Shown here one piece after another: positions 1 through 10,826 of a stretch of DNA of 64,000 nt (its first letter is position 1; every line of letters begins with the position of its first letter). The DNA comes from Acidiferrobacter thiooxydans (GTDB taxonomy: Bacteria > Pseudomonadota > Gammaproteobacteria > Acidiferrobacterales > Acidiferrobacteraceae): the NCBI RefSeq assembly GCF_003333315.1, contig NZ_PSYR01000001.1, forward strand, positions 646,501-710,500, given 5' to 3'. The position numbers were made by a program, and so were the translations under genes. The notes under the pieces were generated by a model. That model was not told where the DNA came from. It worked only from the letters and a program-made list of their open reading frames with translations, and ran no database searches.

Positions 1-199
1 GCAGCAGGATCTGGTGGAAGGTTATGGTCTGGGGGCCAACAGCTATATTCGCAAGCCGGTCGATTTCGCGGAGTTCATGGAAGCGGTGCGCCAGCTGGGT
101 CTCTATTGGCTGATCCTGAACACCCCCCGCCGCCGGTCATATAACACTCGCCATGGGCACACCGGTGCACATTCTGCTGCTGGAGGACGCCGAGGATGA
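1..199 (+). CDS. Response regulator, C-terminal part (5' end outside window)
   Basis: Only the C-terminal third of a receiver domain is present. It includes the alpha4-beta5-alpha5 segment with the conserved K-P pair ([14 protein letters not shown]) and then [13 protein letters not shown], typical of small Rcp1-like single-domain response regulators that serve a phytochrome-type or hybrid kinase. As written, the frame reads through an arginine-rich tail to a stop at 197-199 and overlaps the next gene by 47 bases. If one extra C is supplied in the C6 run at 123-128, the frame becomes TPPPPVI and stops at 142-144, just before the next start codon at 153. That is the usual ending for this family, so a one-base loss or a sequencing error is likely. 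Confidence 0.75.
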   Translation, partial: QQDLVEGYGLGANSYIRKPVDFAEFMEAVRQLGLYWLILNTPRRRSYNTRHGHTGAHSAAGGRRG

Positions 200-2627
200 C
201 GAGGCGTTGGTGCGGCGTACGTTAGCGAAGGCGGGAACTACCTTCGTCATGGATCGCGTCGAGACCCGTACCGCTCTGATCCAGGCCCTCGATACCATGT
301 CCTACGACATCATATTGTCCGATTATTCCATGCCCGGCTTGAGTCCGCACGATGCCCTGGCGATCCTTGCCGAGCGCCGACTTGATATTCCGGTGATACT
401 CGTCACGGGCACGATAGGGGAGAACCGGGCGGCGGCGATCATGCGCGCCGGGGCCCACGATTTCATCCTAAAGGACGATCTGTCACGGCTCGTACCGGCC
501 ATAGAGCGTGAGCTTCGCGAGGCGGAGGGCCGGCGTCAGCGGCGCGCCATCGAGAACGAGCAGCGCAAGCTCTCGCGTGTCGTCGAACAGACCGCGGATG
601 CGGTTCTGGTGACGGACCGCAACGGACGCATAGAGTATGTGAATCCTGCGGTAAGCGAGCAGACCGGGTATAGCGCCTCGGAGCTTTTGGGGGCCACGCC
701 CGCGATATTCCGCTCAGGGGCTCATGATCAGGCGTTTTACCAAAAGCTTTGGTCGACGTTGCTGTCGGATCATGAGTTCCGGGCGGTATTTACCAACCGA
801 CGCAAGAGCGGTGAATGCTATTTCGAGGCCAAGACGCTGACGCCATTCAAGGACGACACAGGCACCATCGCTGGCTTCATATCCACGGGTCGCGACGTGA
901 GCGAGCTTGTGCGCATGCGTGAGGATCTGGAGCGTTCCCTGTCAGTGCTGCGCACCACCCTGGAGGCCACCGCCGATGGCATAGCGGTCACGGATCTCCA
1001 GAGGAACATCGTCGACTTCAATCAGCAGTATTGTGACATGTGGGGGTCGAGTGTATTTCCGACGTGTTCGTGGGTGGAGCGTAGAGCCATCATGGCAGAA
1101 CTTGTTCGCGACCCCGAGGAATTTCTCGGGTTCGTCCAGTTCCTCTATGAACATCCCGCGGAAACCCGCTCCCAGGCGGCGATGTTGCGCGATGGCCGGG
1201 CCGTGGAGTGCTATTCCCAGCCGCAGAGGCGTGGCGATGAAATCATAGGCCGGGTGTGGTGTTATCGCGACATCACGCAACGTGTGCAGCACGAACAGCG
1301 CCTCATACATCTTGCCTATCACGATCCCCTGACAGATCTGCCCAATCGTCGGTTCATGGAAAAGCAATTGAAGGAGCGATTCGCGGCTGCGTGCGGGGAG
1401 GGCGCGCGTCTGGCCGTGGTGACGATTATGATCGATCGGTTCAGTCGTATCAACGAGACGCTGGGCCATGGGGCCGGCGATGACATCGTGCAGATCATCG
1501 CCCACCGGCTAGCCGGTGCGTTGGCCGATGGCGGCTTGCTGGCGCATACCGGCGGCAGCGAGTTCGTGGTCGCGCAGGAGGTGGAGGCCACAACCGGGGC
1601 TGATGATCTCATATCGGCCCTGCGGGCCGCCATCGGTGAGCCGGTGGTCGCCCACGGAAAGGAGTTTTTCCTGACGGCGAGCATGGGTATCGGGCTGTAC
1701 CCGGAGGATGCCACGGACCCCGACACGCTCTTGCAACACGCCGACAATGCGGCGGCCCGGGCCCGCGAAGAGGGCGGGGACATGGCGGCCCGTTACCGCT
1801 CGCATATGTCGTCGGATGCCGCGCAGCGCCTGGCCACCGAGCATGCCTTGCATCGCGCGCTTGCGCAGCAGGAGTTCGTACTGCACTACCAGCCTCAGGT
1901 GTGTCTGAAGACCGGGCGCATTCTCGGCGTCGAGGCCCTCATTCGTTGGCAGGATCCGCATTTTGGGCTCGTACCGCCCGGCCGCTTCATTCCCATCGCC
2001 GAGGAGACCGGGCTTATCGTACCCATCACGGAATGGGTGCTGGCCACCGCTTGTGCTCAGGCCGGGAGTTGGCAGCGCGCGGGCATGCCTGGTATCACCA
2101 TGGCGGTCAATATCTCGGCGCGACTGTTCAATCACGGCGATCTGCTCGGCATTGTAGACCACGCCCTTATGGCGGCCGGGCTAGAGGCGCGATTTTTGGA
2201 GATCGAGATCACAGAGGGCGTCATTATGCGCGACCTCGATCACACCACGGATCTCCTGCGGGAGTTGCGGCGGCGAGGCGTGCGCGCGAGCGTTGATGAC
2301 TTCGGGACGGGTTACTGCGCGCTCGGCTACCTGCGGGACTTCCCGCTCGATGTCGTAAAGATCGACCGGTCGTTCGTGCAACGCCTGGGGGCCGATGTCC
2401 GTGACGAGGCGGTTACCGCCACCATCATCCAGATCGCGCATACATTCGCCTTGCATGTCGTAGCCGAGGGCGCCGAGACCGCATCTCAGGTACGCCGTCT
2501 CGTCGCCCTGGATTGTGATGCCCTGCAGGGCTATTACTTTTCGCGCCCCGTGCCTGCCGAGGAGTGCAGCCGGCTGTTGCGCAACCCCCAGCCGTTCGCC
2601 GTTTTGGAGGGCGCGGGCTGGCGCTGA
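153..2627 (+). CDS. REC-PAS-PAS-GGDEF-EAL cyclic-di-GMP signalling protein (degenerate GGDEF)
   Basis: An 824-residue cytoplasmic protein. A receiver domain (about residues 5-120) has acidic residues E11/D12, phospho-acceptor D57 (ILSDYSMPG) and K107. Two PAS domains follow (about 140-255 and 265-385), then a GGDEF domain opening with [10 protein letters not shown] at 391-400, and an EAL domain (about 565-810). The GGDEF signature reads GGSEF at 467-471, so the catalytic acidic residue is lost and cyclase activity is doubtful. The EAL domain keeps EALIRW (594 on), the DDFGTGY loop, KIDRSF and VAEGAET, so it is probably an active c-di-GMP phosphodiesterase controlled by phosphorylation and PAS ligands. 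It follows a single-domain response regulator and may form one phosphorelay unit with it. No membrane segment is visible. Confidence 0.9.
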   Translation: MGTPVHILLLEDAEDDEALVRRTLAKAGTTFVMDRVETRTALIQALDTMSYDIILSDYSMPGLSPHDALAILAERRLDIPVILVTGTIGENRAAAIMRAGAHDFILKDDLSRLVPAIERELREAEGRRQRRAIENEQRKLSRVVEQTADAVLVTDRNGRIEYVNPAVSEQTGYSASELLGATPAIFRSGAHDQAFYQKLWSTLLSDHEFRAVFTNRRKSGECYFEAKTLTPFKDDTGTIAGFISTGRDVSELVRMREDLERSLSVLRTTLEATADGIAVTDLQRNIVDFNQQYCDMWGSSVFPTCSWVERRAIMAELVRDPEEFLGFVQFLYEHPAETRSQAAMLRDGRAVECYSQPQRRGDEIIGRVWCYRDITQRVQHEQRLIHLAYHDPLTDLPNRRFMEKQLKERFAAACGEGARLAVVTIMIDRFSRINETLGHGAGDDIVQIIAHRLAGALADGGLLAHTGGSEFVVAQEVEATTGADDLISALRAAIGEPVVAHGKEFFLTASMGIGLYPEDATDPDTLLQHADNAAARAREEGGDMAARYRSHMSSDAAQRLATEHALHRALAQQEFVLHYQPQVCLKTGRILGVEALIRWQDPHFGLVPPGRFIPIAEETGLIVPITEWVLATACAQAGSWQRAGMPGITMAVNISARLFNHGDLLGIVDHALMAAGLEARFLEIEITEGVIMRDLDHTTDLLRELRRRGVRASVDDFGTGYCALGYLRDFPLDVVKIDRSFVQRLGADVRDEAVTATIIQIAHTFALHVVAEGAETASQVRRLVALDCDALQGYYFSRPVPAEECSRLLRNPQPFAVLEGAGWR

Positions 2628-2852
2628 AGGCGGGGCGGCGGGATGGCGCGGTGGGCCCCGGGCTCCACACCGGCCTCGGTCGGGGCTGTGATCCGTGGCG
2701 CCGAGGCTTGCGATGAATCCCGATGGCGCACAGCCAGGGACCAAGCGCGGCCTTTTGCGACGGTGCGTATGGGGAGGCGCTGATGCGGTCTGGTCTGCGT
2801 CGGGCGTCGTGGCTGCTTCCGTTTCTTGATGGGTCGGGCTCGGACTTGCGCG

Positions 2853-5800
2853 TTACCCCCGGGCCTTACGCTTATAGGCCGCGAGCCACTCCTCGAATGC
2901 GGCGGCCGGAAGCGGTTCACTATAGTAGTAGCCCTGGATCTCGTCGCACCCGGCAGCCCGCAGGATCTCCAGTTGTTCGCGGGTCTCGACGCCTTCGGCA
3001 ACCACTGTGAGGCCGAGACTGTGGCCGAGCGTTATGATAACCGACGCAATAGCCGCGCCTTCGGTATTGCGGGCGATGTCGCGGACGAAGGTTTGGTCGA
3101 TCTTTAGGGTGTTGATGCGAAAGCGTTTGAGATAGTTGAGACTCGAGTACCCGGTACCAAAATCATCCAGGGCGATTTTAAGGCCCATGTCGCGAAGCGC
3201 CCCCAGGGTCGCCGCGGCCTTGCCCATGTCATCCATGAGCGTGGTTTCGGTCACCTCGAGCTCGAGTAGATCCGTGGCCGGATCGAGTCCCGTCTCCGTG
3301 AGAATCCGGGTCACCGTGGCCAGCAGATCGCGCTCCTTGAATTGGCGGGCAGACAGGTTGACCGCTATCCGCAGGCCCGCGAGTCCGCGGGCCTTCCAGC
3401 ACTGACTCTGCAGGCAGGCATTCTTCAAAACCCATTCGCCCAAGGCGACGATAAGCCCGCTTTCCTCGGCGATGGTTATGAACGCCCCGGGCGCAATCAG
3501 CCCACGCTCGGGGTGTTGCCAACGAATCAGGGCCTCCACGCCCGCCACTGCGCCGGTACGAAGATCGATTTGCGGCTGGTAATAGAGGAGCAGTTGGTCG
3601 CCTTCCAGGGCACGACGCAGACCTTCCTCGATCGTGCGTCGTTCCTTGATCTCGGCGCTCATGGCGGCCGCATAGAAGGCATACATGTTCCCGCCGGCCT
3701 CCTTCGCCTTGTACATGGCGACATCGGCGTTTCGCAACAGCCCTTCGCTGTCTGTATCATCGAATGGAAAGACGGTGATGCCGATGCTCGCAGTCACATG
3801 CACGGAGGTCTCTTTGAGCGACAGGGGCCGCGCGATTTCGCCAAGCAGCCTATCGGTGACGCGTGTGATGTCGTCGACCGAGGCCAGATCCTGGAGGAGG
3901 ATCGTAAATTCATCGCCCCCCTGGCGGGCCACGAGATCGTCTGGACGCGCCACCCAGTCTTCACGGCGCAATCCCGAGGTCAGGCGCCTTGCGATCTCCC
4001 GCAAGAGATGGTCACCGTATTCGTGACCAAGGGAGTCGTTGGTATCCTTGAATGCATCGAGATCGACGAATAGAACCGCCATGAGCGTGTGATGGCGCCG
4101 CGCGCGGGCGATGGCCTTTTCCAGGACCTCGTGGAAAAAGACGCGGTTGGCAAGTCCTGTGAGCGTATCATGGGTGGCCTGATGGCGCAGTCGCGCCTCC
4201 AGCCGGCGCCGCTCGCTGGTATCCTGGACGATGGCGACGATAACCGGCGAGTCGTCGTTTAGGGACAGGTGCAGGCGCGCCTCTATCGGATACACCGTCC
4301 CATCCTTGCGCCGGTGTTCGCCCTCGCGTCTTACGCCATCGTTGCCGGCACCCTGCAACGAGGCAGTGAGTTTCGTGAAGTCGTCTTGCGAAAGGCTGGG
4401 TTCGATATCGATGGGACTGAGTGCGCGCAGTTCCTCTATTGAATATCCGAGATTGCGTTGCGCCCCGGTATTGGCAAACAGGAAGCGATGTGTGCGGGCA
4501 TCGAGCATGTAGATCTCGTCGGAGGATTCATCGAGGATCTTCGCGAGCCGCCCGAGCATGTCCTCGTGATGCTTCCGTGCGCTCACGTCCTCCACGAGCA
4601 GGACGACGTAATGGAGGGTGTGGTCGGCGTGCCGCACCGCCTGCAAGGCGACGTGGACATGAACGACGTGACCGGCCTTATGGATGTAGCGTTTGTCGAA
4701 GGTTGTGGAGTCCAGACCACCGGAGCGTATCTCAGTGAGCAACTTGAGATTGGCGCTGCGATCCTCCGGGTGGGTGAGGTCGAGCCAGGTTTTCGTGAGC
4801 AGTTCGTGGCGCGCATAGCCGAGCATGGCGCACATGGCGTCGTTGACCTCGACCCAACCCTTCTCGGGGCTGGTCGCCGCCATGCCGATGACTGCTTGCT
4901 CGAAGTAGGCGCGGAAATGTCGCTCTTTCTCGATAAGCGCTTCTTGCGCGGCCCGGCGCTGTTGTTCGCGATCCCGGGTCTCGAGCGCAAACGATACCGC
5001 GGATGCCATGTCGTGCAGGACGTCTACCATATCCTTGTCGAAGGCATTTTCCTGGGCATGGTAGACGGTCAGAACCGCGAACGGAGCCCCATGACGGGTG
5101 ATCGGAAATGCGCCGACGGATCGGAAGCCGTGGGCAAGGGCGCGCTCCTGCCAGAAACCCGCCAACCCGTCCTGGCGATAGTCGCCGACTGTGACGACGC
5201 GACCTTCGCGATAGGCGATGCCCACCGGACCGCGCCCTTCGGCTACGTCAGGGCGCGACGAGACGCGAATGTGATCGAGGTAGCTGACCTGCGATCCGTG
5301 GCGGGCGACCGGTCGGATTGCGCCGCTCGCATCGCTGACGGTCCCTATCCACGCCATGGCCACGCCCCCTAAGTCCACCGCCAACTGACAGGTCAGGGCC
5401 AGCAACGTGGCTTCGTCCTGAGTGTGGCGAATGGCGGCGTTCAGGGCGCTCAAGGCCTGATAGAGACAGGCCAGACGGGCGGCGTTTGCCGCTATCTCCT
5501 GTTCCAAGCTTGCGTCACGCAGCGTAAGGATATAACGGAGATCCCCGGGCCCGTTCCAAGGGCTTGTGCGCACCTCGACCGCTAATGCCGGGCGCAGGCG
5601 GGTGGAGATCTTCAGTGCTGGATAAGGGGCCGGCGACTGTAATATCTCGCGGTCAAAGCCCGGAAGGATGGCAGTGATCGCGGTCCCACGGAGTTCATGG
5701 ATGTCTTGGCCCAGAAGTCGTTCTGCGCCGGTGTTGGCGGTGGCCACCCGCAGCGTCGCGGTGAGCCCGAGGAGGGCGATGTCGACGTTTGCAAGCGCCA

Positions 5801-5930
5801 TGGCTACCGGACAGTCATCAATGGGTGACGCGCCACAGCCCCTCATATGCCGCGCCAGACGCGCAAGCAGGCGCCCTAGCCCCTTGTCCCTTTTCATGAA
5901 AATCGGCGCACTGCCCGGGGCTAACGACAT
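2853..5930 (-). CDS. PAS-GAF-PAS-PAS-GGDEF-EAL cyclic-di-GMP protein
   Basis: About 1025 residues from the ATG at 5930; a TTG at 5951 and an ATG at 5897 are alternative starts, and none has a clear ribosome site. Domains in order: a PAS-like domain (about 35-140), GAF (about 155-320), two PAS domains with PAC-like ends (about 335-460 and 460-580), GGDEF opening DTLTGLANRVFF with an intact GGDEF motif (ARQGGDEFTILL), and EAL with EALIRWQHP, DDFGTGYSS, KIDQTF and VAEGVET. Both catalytic cores look intact, so the protein may make or break c-di-GMP according to the GAF/PAS input. It lacks transmembrane segments. It is convergent with the preceding c-di-GMP gene, with 225 bases between the two stops and nothing recognisable there. 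Confidence 0.9.
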   Translation of the reverse strand: MSLAPGSAPIFMKRDKGLGRLLARLARHMRGCGASPIDDCPVAMALANVDIALLGLTATLRVATANTGAERLLGQDIHELRGTAITAILPGFDREILQSPAPYPALKISTRLRPALAVEVRTSPWNGPGDLRYILTLRDASLEQEIAANAARLACLYQALSALNAAIRHTQDEATLLALTCQLAVDLGGVAMAWIGTVSDASGAIRPVARHGSQVSYLDHIRVSSRPDVAEGRGPVGIAYREGRVVTVGDYRQDGLAGFWQERALAHGFRSVGAFPITRHGAPFAVLTVYHAQENAFDKDMVDVLHDMASAVSFALETRDREQQRRAAQEALIEKERHFRAYFEQAVIGMAATSPEKGWVEVNDAMCAMLGYARHELLTKTWLDLTHPEDRSANLKLLTEIRSGGLDSTTFDKRYIHKAGHVVHVHVALQAVRHADHTLHYVVLLVEDVSARKHHEDMLGRLAKILDESSDEIYMLDARTHRFLFANTGAQRNLGYSIEELRALSPIDIEPSLSQDDFTKLTASLQGAGNDGVRREGEHRRKDGTVYPIEARLHLSLNDDSPVIVAIVQDTSERRRLEARLRHQATHDTLTGLANRVFFHEVLEKAIARARRHHTLMAVLFVDLDAFKDTNDSLGHEYGDHLLREIARRLTSGLRREDWVARPDDLVARQGGDEFTILLQDLASVDDITRVTDRLLGEIARPLSLKETSVHVTASIGITVFPFDDTDSEGLLRNADVAMYKAKEAGGNMYAFYAAAMSAEIKERRTIEEGLRRALEGDQLLLYYQPQIDLRTGAVAGVEALIRWQHPERGLIAPGAFITIAEESGLIVALGEWVLKNACLQSQCWKARGLAGLRIAVNLSARQFKERDLLATVTRILTETGLDPATDLLELEVTETTLMDDMGKAAATLGALRDMGLKIALDDFGTGYSSLNYLKRFRINTLKIDQTFVRDIARNTEGAAIASVIITLGHSLGLTVVAEGVETREQLEILRAAGCDEIQGYYYSEPLPAAAFEEWLAAYKRKARG

Positions 5931-6342
5931 ATGACGGCAACACCGTACCAAAGAGGCCAGGGCCGGCGCAAAGACGGGCTTTGCGCCGCGGGCCGCCTTA
6001 TGGCAAGGCCGCTGTTTTTCATGAGCCTCGAGCCCTACCCCGGGTTGGCCCTATCGGGATGGCCTTTACCATCGTTCCACAAATTCCGTCTACAAATGGC
6101 GCACAAGGCCCTGATATTACATCAGTCTGGCAGAGCCCATGGGCTTGTCAAGGCGGGGCCTGATGCCGGAATCGAGGATCGGGGCCTGCGGTTTGCGGCG
6201 TGCCGTGGGCATGGTGTGGGTCGGCGCGGCCGGGGTCAGGGTGCCGCGCGCGGCCAGGCTCGATGCGGTGCGTCACGGAACGCCACGATCCGCCGGCGCG
6301 CAACCGGTGCGCCGCCCGGTAGCGGCGCACGGATTGACTCCG
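5931..6342. other. Gene-free interval between a c-di-GMP gene and an MFS gene
   Basis: This 412-base stretch lies between two leftward genes and should hold the promoter of the c-di-GMP gene. The only structure I can point to is a perfect 10-bp inverted repeat at 5964-5973 and 5979-5988 (arm CGGCGCAAAG, 5-base loop). It sits about 35 bases upstream of the chosen start and has no T-run on either side. I see no convincing -35/-10 pair and no conserved coding frame. Confidence 0.5.
5964..5988. repeat. Perfect inverted repeat upstream of the PAS-GAF-GGDEF-EAL gene
   Basis: Arms CGGCGCAAAG (5964-5973) and CTTTGCGCCG (5979-5988) with loop ACGGG. It could be a leader hairpin or a palindromic operator. 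The absence of a T-run argues against an intrinsic terminator. Confidence 0.5.
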
Positions 6343-7749
6343 TTACTCCGTCAACGGCTCGTTGGTGGGGCGCGCAAAGGCACGCAACTCGGTCTCGTCG
6401 ATCACGGCGCGATCGATTTTGAGATAGGCGACACCCTCGTCTACGGCCACTGCGGCATCGGCTACGCCACGGATGGCGGTGAGCGCCGCCTGCAGGGCAT
6501 TGGCTTCTTGCGTGTCCGAGGCCTTGATCGGCAGGACGTAGCTCGACAGGTACCGGGGTTCGGCCATCCTGAGCGCGACCAGCAGCCAAAGAAGCACGGC
6601 GCTGGCGCTGGTCACGATGGCGCCATGGATGCCCCAGGCCCCGTAGACCATGCCGCCCACGGTGCCCCCTGTAAATACGCCGAGGAACTGGGAGGTCGAA
6701 TAGGCGCCCATGGCCGTACCCTTTTGATCGGCGGGCGCCACTTTGGCGACCAGCGAGGGGAGGGTCGCCTCGAGGACGCTAAAGGCCGTAAAGAAGACGA
6801 GCAGGCCCGCAGCCATGGCCGGCAACGAGCGGTCAGCATAGACGTACGTCAGATTCGCAAGACCCAATACAGTGATCGCCCCGAGCAGGATCTGCCGCAT
6901 CTTGCGCCGTTGCTCGGCAATGATGATGAAGGGGATCATGAGCAGAAACGCGAACACCATGATCGGGAGGTACAGCTCCCAACTGCGGTTCACCGGGACG
7001 TGGGTCATGTGCGCGAGCAGCACCGGCAGGACCACGAAGTTCGACGTGAGCACGAACTGCATGATGAAGATGCCAAGGTCGAGCCGCAATAGCTCGCGAT
7101 TCTTGAGGACCTTGGCGAAGGATGCCGCGACAATGCCGGTGTCGCGGTGGTGGCGATGCGTTCTTGGGTTCGGGACGACGCCAATGGCGACGCCCATCGC
7201 CAGCAGACCCAGCACCGCGGTCGACCAGAATATCCCCGAGACGCCGATCCAGGCATTCAGGACCGGGCCAAGGACCATACCCGTTGTAAAGGCTATACCA
7301 ATGCTGACACCGATGGTCGCCATGATCTTTGTGCGATGCTGTTCACGTGTCAGGTCCGCGGCGAGCGCCAATACCGTGGACGACATGGCGCCCGCGCCTT
7401 GCAGGGCGCGGCCCACGATGACGCCGACGATGGTGTGGGAGAGTGCGGCCACGACGCTCCCGATTACGAAAAGTGTGAGCGCGAACAGGATCACGGGCTT
7501 GCGGCCGATACGATCGGAGAGTGTCCCAAGCGGGATCTGGAAGGTCGCCTGAGAGAGCCCGTAGATACCCAGGGCAAGCCCGATCAAAAGCGGGGTGTGG
7601 CCCTTCAGTTCCGCGCCGTACATGGTGAAGACCGGCAGGATCATGAACAGGCCCAGCATGCGGACAATATAGATGGCGGCGAGAGAGTAGGCGGTACGCC
7701 GCTCCAGTGGCGACATTTTATCGTCGAGTGCCGATAGCTGATCTGACAT
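6343..7749 (-). CDS. MFS transporter, YajR-like, with C-terminal YAM-type domain
   Basis: A 468-residue inner-membrane protein with twelve predicted helices. It carries the YajR-like N terminus (AIYIVRMLGLFMILPVF), the MFS loop 2-3 motif (LGTLSDRIGRKPVI) and motif C-like glycines in helix 5. After the last helix there is a soluble tail of about 75 residues that would form a small ferredoxin-like (YAM/HMA-like) domain, the hallmark that separates YajR from other drug/H+ antiporters. The substrate is unknown. The frame can be opened at a TTG at 7755, but ATG at 7749 is the likelier start; AAGGAA lies about ten bases upstream. It is monocistronic as far as can be seen. Confidence 0.85.
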   Translation of the reverse strand: MSDQLSALDDKMSPLERRTAYSLAAIYIVRMLGLFMILPVFTMYGAELKGHTPLLIGLALGIYGLSQATFQIPLGTLSDRIGRKPVILFALTLFVIGSVVAALSHTIVGVIVGRALQGAGAMSSTVLALAADLTREQHRTKIMATIGVSIGIAFTTGMVLGPVLNAWIGVSGIFWSTAVLGLLAMGVAIGVVPNPRTHRHHRDTGIVAASFAKVLKNRELLRLDLGIFIMQFVLTSNFVVLPVLLAHMTHVPVNRSWELYLPIMVFAFLLMIPFIIIAEQRRKMRQILLGAITVLGLANLTYVYADRSLPAMAAGLLVFFTAFSVLEATLPSLVAKVAPADQKGTAMGAYSTSQFLGVFTGGTVGGMVYGAWGIHGAIVTSASAVLLWLLVALRMAEPRYLSSYVLPIKASDTQEANALQAALTAIRGVADAAVAVDEGVAYLKIDRAVIDETELRAFARPTNEPLTE

Positions 7750-8222
7750 GGGCAATAATTTCCTTCAAAAGCGTGGCCGCGCAGGGGATGCCGCTCGGCC
7801 TTTTTAAGCGCGGCAAGTATAACGTGTGACTGCTCCCCGGCCTAATGGCCTGGGCTTCCCACTTCCTAGGCAGCCACCATCCCGATAGAGGATGGATTGA
7901 CGCCGCCTCTATGGGCATAGGCCATCCGGCCCACAATGACGGCGGGGTTTTACGGCGCCGAGGGATAAACCTGGATCTGGCAGTCGCCGCGGGAAATGGG
8001 CCTTATCTGCGGGGTTTCTCGGGGATTTCAATGGCTCCGCCGTTCACCCCGCAGCGGATGCACTGGGCGCAAAGCCTCATGAGCGGCCGTTCGGATAGCG
8101 GTCACTTCAACGGCCGGATCGGGGATAAAGACCGGCGGCCGAAGTCTGCCGGGTCCCGTGAATGGGTGAAAGGCCTTGGCGCGGGGCGGTGCGGGATTCG
8201 TTATCGTCTCGATCGGCGCCTT
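7750..8222. other. Gene-free interval with a degenerate dispersed repeat
   Basis: This 473-base interval lies between the TetR gene's stop and the MFS gene's start. It contains the MFS promoter region at its left end and, at about 7963-8127, a sequence recognisably related to 55466-55632. No intact coding frame with family resemblance was found. Confidence 0.6.
7963..8127. repeat. Dispersed degenerate repeat, copy A
   Basis: It aligns almost without gaps to copy B at about 55466-55632. Shared blocks include TCTGCGGGGTTTCTC (A: 8006-8020) and AACGGCCGGAT near the right end (8109-8119). By eye, identity is roughly 70 percent over at least 125 bases. No transposase frame or clear terminal inverted repeats can be seen, so the family is unknown; it may be a decayed insertion sequence or a small non-autonomous repeat. 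Confidence 0.55.
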
Positions 8223-8930
8223 TTACCGCACGGGACGACGCGCACCCCGGGCGATGGTCGCCTTCCGCGGGCGGCGTGCCGCGAACGGCCGAGTCTTGGG
8301 CGCATTCGCGAGGCCGCATCCGCGCAGGATCAGGGTCACGACATGATCGGCGGCGCGTGTCTGGTGAGCGGCATCCAGGTGCCGCACCCCAAGTACCGCG
8401 CACACCTGGCTGTCGAAGTCCGCATAGGTCTGGGTGGCGGCCCATATGGTGAAAAACAGGTGTGGGGGGTCGATCGGGGCCATGAGGCCGGCCGCTACCC
8501 AGCCTTCGATAACCCGCGATTTGGCGGCCACCAAACGGCGCAGTTCGGTGCGCAGGTAATCTTTGATGTGTGGCGCACCATGCAGGATCTCGTGGGCGAA
8601 TACGCGGGAGGCCTGGGGGTGGGTCATGGCAAGGACCATCTTGGCGCGTATGTAGTGTTCGAGCGCGAAGGCCGGGGCCACCTCGGCGCGAATGATGTCG
8701 GTCTCGGAGAGCCAAAGCGACAAGATCCGGTCGAGTACCGCGCGATAGAGTGCCTCCTTGGTCTTGAAGTAGTAGTGGAGATTGGCCTTTGGGATGCCGG
8801 CGCGCGCCGCGATCGCCGCCGTGCGCGCCCCGGCGAACCCGGCTTGCGCGAAGTCTTCCTCGGCCGCTTCGAGTATCCGGTGCTCGATGGTTTGTCGCCC
8901 CGGATTCGCGCAGGTCGCCAAGGGGCTCAC
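8223..8930 (-). CDS. TetR-family regulator, RutR-like (pyrimidine-responsive)
   Basis: A 235-residue repressor. The N-terminal helix-turn-helix ([17 protein letters not shown]) and the body ([35 protein letters not shown]) follow the RutR pattern; RutR of E. coli binds uracil or thymine. The start is GTG at 8930, overlapping the upp stop as GTGA, so it is the last gene of the URC4-upp unit and is probably autoregulated. A palindrome matching the RutR site layout (TGACC-N4-GGTCA) lies at 12095-12108, upstream of the first gene of this operon, and is the likely target. The C-terminal 25 residues are arginine-rich and beyond the usual length of the family. Confidence 0.85.
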   Translation of the reverse strand: MSPLATCANPGRQTIEHRILEAAEEDFAQAGFAGARTAAIAARAGIPKANLHYYFKTKEALYRAVLDRILSLWLSETDIIRAEVAPAFALEHYIRAKMVLAMTHPQASRVFAHEILHGAPHIKDYLRTELRRLVAAKSRVIEGWVAAGLMAPIDPPHLFFTIWAATQTYADFDSQVCAVLGVRHLDAAHQTRAADHVVTLILRGCGLANAPKTRPFAARRPRKATIARGARRPVR

Positions 8931-9559
8931 AGGGTGCCAAAGATCCGGTCACCGGCATCGCCAAGCCCGGGGACGATATAGCCGTGTTCATCCAGGCATC
9001 GGTCGATTGCGGCGGTCACGACGACAACGTCCGGATAGGCGCCATGCAAGGCCGCGAGGCCCTCCGGGCTTGCCAGCAGGCAGACGTATTTCAGACTCGT
9101 CGCGCCGGCCTCCTTCAGCCGCGATAAGGCGGCAAGCGCGGTGTTTCCGGTCGCGAGCATGGGATCGACGACTATGACCATGCGCTCTGCAATATCGTCG
9201 GGGACCTTGAAGTAATATTCGACGGCCTCCAGGGTCTCGGGATCCCGGTAGAGCCCTATGTGGCCCACGCGCGCGTTGGGAAGCAGATCGATCATGCCAT
9301 CAAGCATGCCGTTACCGGCCCGGAGGATGGAAACGAGGCAGAGTTTTTTGCCGCTGATCACAGGAACGCGGCACGTGGTGATCGGGGTATGGATGTCGGC
9401 ATGTTCCACGGGGAGATCGCGGGTCGCTTCATAGGCCAACATCGCGGCGATCTCGCGAACGAGTCTGCGAAAGTTGTCGGTGGTCGTATCGCGATTACGC
9501 GCCACACTCAGCTTGTGCTGCACCAACGGGTGGTCGATGACATGGGTGTCCTGACGCAT
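8927..9559 (-). CDS. upp: Uracil phosphoribosyltransferase
   Basis: A 210-residue cytoplasmic enzyme converting uracil plus PRPP to UMP. It shows the family motifs ILRAGNGM, the PRPP loop [13 protein letters not shown] and the uracil-binding C terminus [16 protein letters not shown]. The ATG at 9559 is preceded by GGAGGATTGCCG, a strong ribosome site. It lies 19 bases after URC4 and overlaps the TetR gene. In the URC pathway this enzyme is URC6, which makes the UMP on which ring opening depends, so here it feeds both salvage and catabolism. Confidence 0.95.
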   Translation of the reverse strand: MRQDTHVIDHPLVQHKLSVARNRDTTTDNFRRLVREIAAMLAYEATRDLPVEHADIHTPITTCRVPVISGKKLCLVSILRAGNGMLDGMIDLLPNARVGHIGLYRDPETLEAVEYYFKVPDDIAERMVIVVDPMLATGNTALAALSRLKEAGATSLKYVCLLASPEGLAALHGAYPDVVVVTAAIDRCLDEHGYIVPGLGDAGDRIFGTL

Positions 9560-9578
9560 CGGCAATCCTCCGCACGGA

Positions 9579-10826
9579 TTAAAAGACTGTGCCATCACTG
9601 AGAATGTTGAGAGGCGGCCTCCCGTCGCCGCGCGCGCGAGCGGCAACCGCGCGGCCCGCGGCCCATGTGCCGCCCTCCATGAGCTGTGCCATGGTAAGCG
9701 GTGGCCGCTGGCCTGCGGCGAGCCGCTGCCCTACCGCTACGCGCAGGGTATCGAGCGCGGCCACCGTCAGCGCGCGCCATTCAATGACCGGCTCCGAGCC
9801 CGCCGGTTGCGGGTACTCGAGGAGCCGTCGATCGCGAACCGTAAGCGCGCCCATGTCCAGTAGCAACCCGCCGTTGCGGTATTCGGCAAGCCCGGTCAGA
9901 TGGTCCTCGTCTGTGACGCGCAGCCCGCCGACTGCAAGTGGCTCGATCAGGGAGTAGACCAGCCACTGCGTCAGCTTATGGAAGGGCACATAGCCGTCGC
10001 GGCTTGCCGGATGCCGTCCGCAATCCCCGAGGGCGATCCCGCTTTGCGCCAGTGGGTTGGGCCAAAGGGGTCCCAGGATGGTGAGCAGGAGCGAAAGGAT
10101 ATCGGGGACGCGCACGCACCCGTCCGACGCGTGCGCGGCGATGTAGTCGAAGAGGTGGCCGAGCCGCGCCGGGGTGCCGAAGATGGCCGGATGATCCTGC
10201 AACAGACTGCCGAGGCGACGTAAGAGCGCTGCGCGTTCCCGGAGCCCTACGAGGGGATTGTCGGCGCCCGCCTGAAAGACCCGCGCCAGGGTATGTTCCT
10301 CGCAGCCTGAAAGGCGCTCGGCATCGGTGCGCAAGGGGTCGTCGGGGTCGGCCGAGAGTTCGCCACCGGTAAACAGCGCAAGACTCGCGGCCGCAAGTCC
10401 CTCGGAGCGCGAAAGCGTTCCATGACGTGGATCCCGGTACTGCCAGTGCGGCCCGGCCCCGGCATCGAGTAATACGCTCGGAATGACCAGATCGATGGCG
10501 CGTCGCGCGATTTCGGCGCGGGATTCGGCGGTATCCGAGGGGTGGGCCGGTGCCAGGTGATACCCCAAGACCTCGAAATGTCGCCAGCGGCTGTGCGGCG
10601 GTATCGTAAGGTTCGGGAAGCGCTGCCGGGTGGTCGCGGCCACATAGGCCGCGATGTCGGCCACCTTCCCGGGATGCCACTGGAAATGTGTCAGTTCATC
10701 GCGCTCGGCAGCGGCCATGATGTCGTGGCAGCGGGTGCGTACGGCCTCCGCGGACAGCAATCGCCTCACCGCTTCGTCCGGCGCCGGACGAAGCGGTGCT
10801 TCGCGACCCGCAAGACGCGAGCTCAT
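9579..10826 (-). CDS. URC4/Urg3-family protein (DUF1688), uracil catabolism
   Basis: A 415-residue protein of the DUF1688 family, known from the yeast URC uracil-degradation pathway (URC4) and from bacterial clusters beside URC1 and upp. Conserved stretches include [59 protein letters not shown] and [11 protein letters not shown]. The chemistry is not settled; it acts after ring opening of UMP in the proposed route that releases urea. It starts inside the URC1 stop (ATGA, 10823-10826), so the two are translationally coupled. The C-terminal end ([12 protein letters not shown]) is typical of the family, so the protein is complete. Confidence 0.88.
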   Translation of the reverse strand: MSSRLAGREAPLRPAPDEAVRRLLSAEAVRTRCHDIMAAAERDELTHFQWHPGKVADIAAYVAATTRQRFPNLTIPPHSRWRHFEVLGYHLAPAHPSDTAESRAEIARRAIDLVIPSVLLDAGAGPHWQYRDPRHGTLSRSEGLAAASLALFTGGELSADPDDPLRTDAERLSGCEEHTLARVFQAGADNPLVGLRERAALLRRLGSLLQDHPAIFGTPARLGHLFDYIAAHASDGCVRVPDILSLLLTILGPLWPNPLAQSGIALGDCGRHPASRDGYVPFHKLTQWLVYSLIEPLAVGGLRVTDEDHLTGLAEYRNGGLLLDMGALTVRDRRLLEYPQPAGSEPVIEWRALTVAALDTLRVAVGQRLAAGQRPPLTMAQLMEGGTWAAGRAVAARARGDGRPPLNILSDGTVF

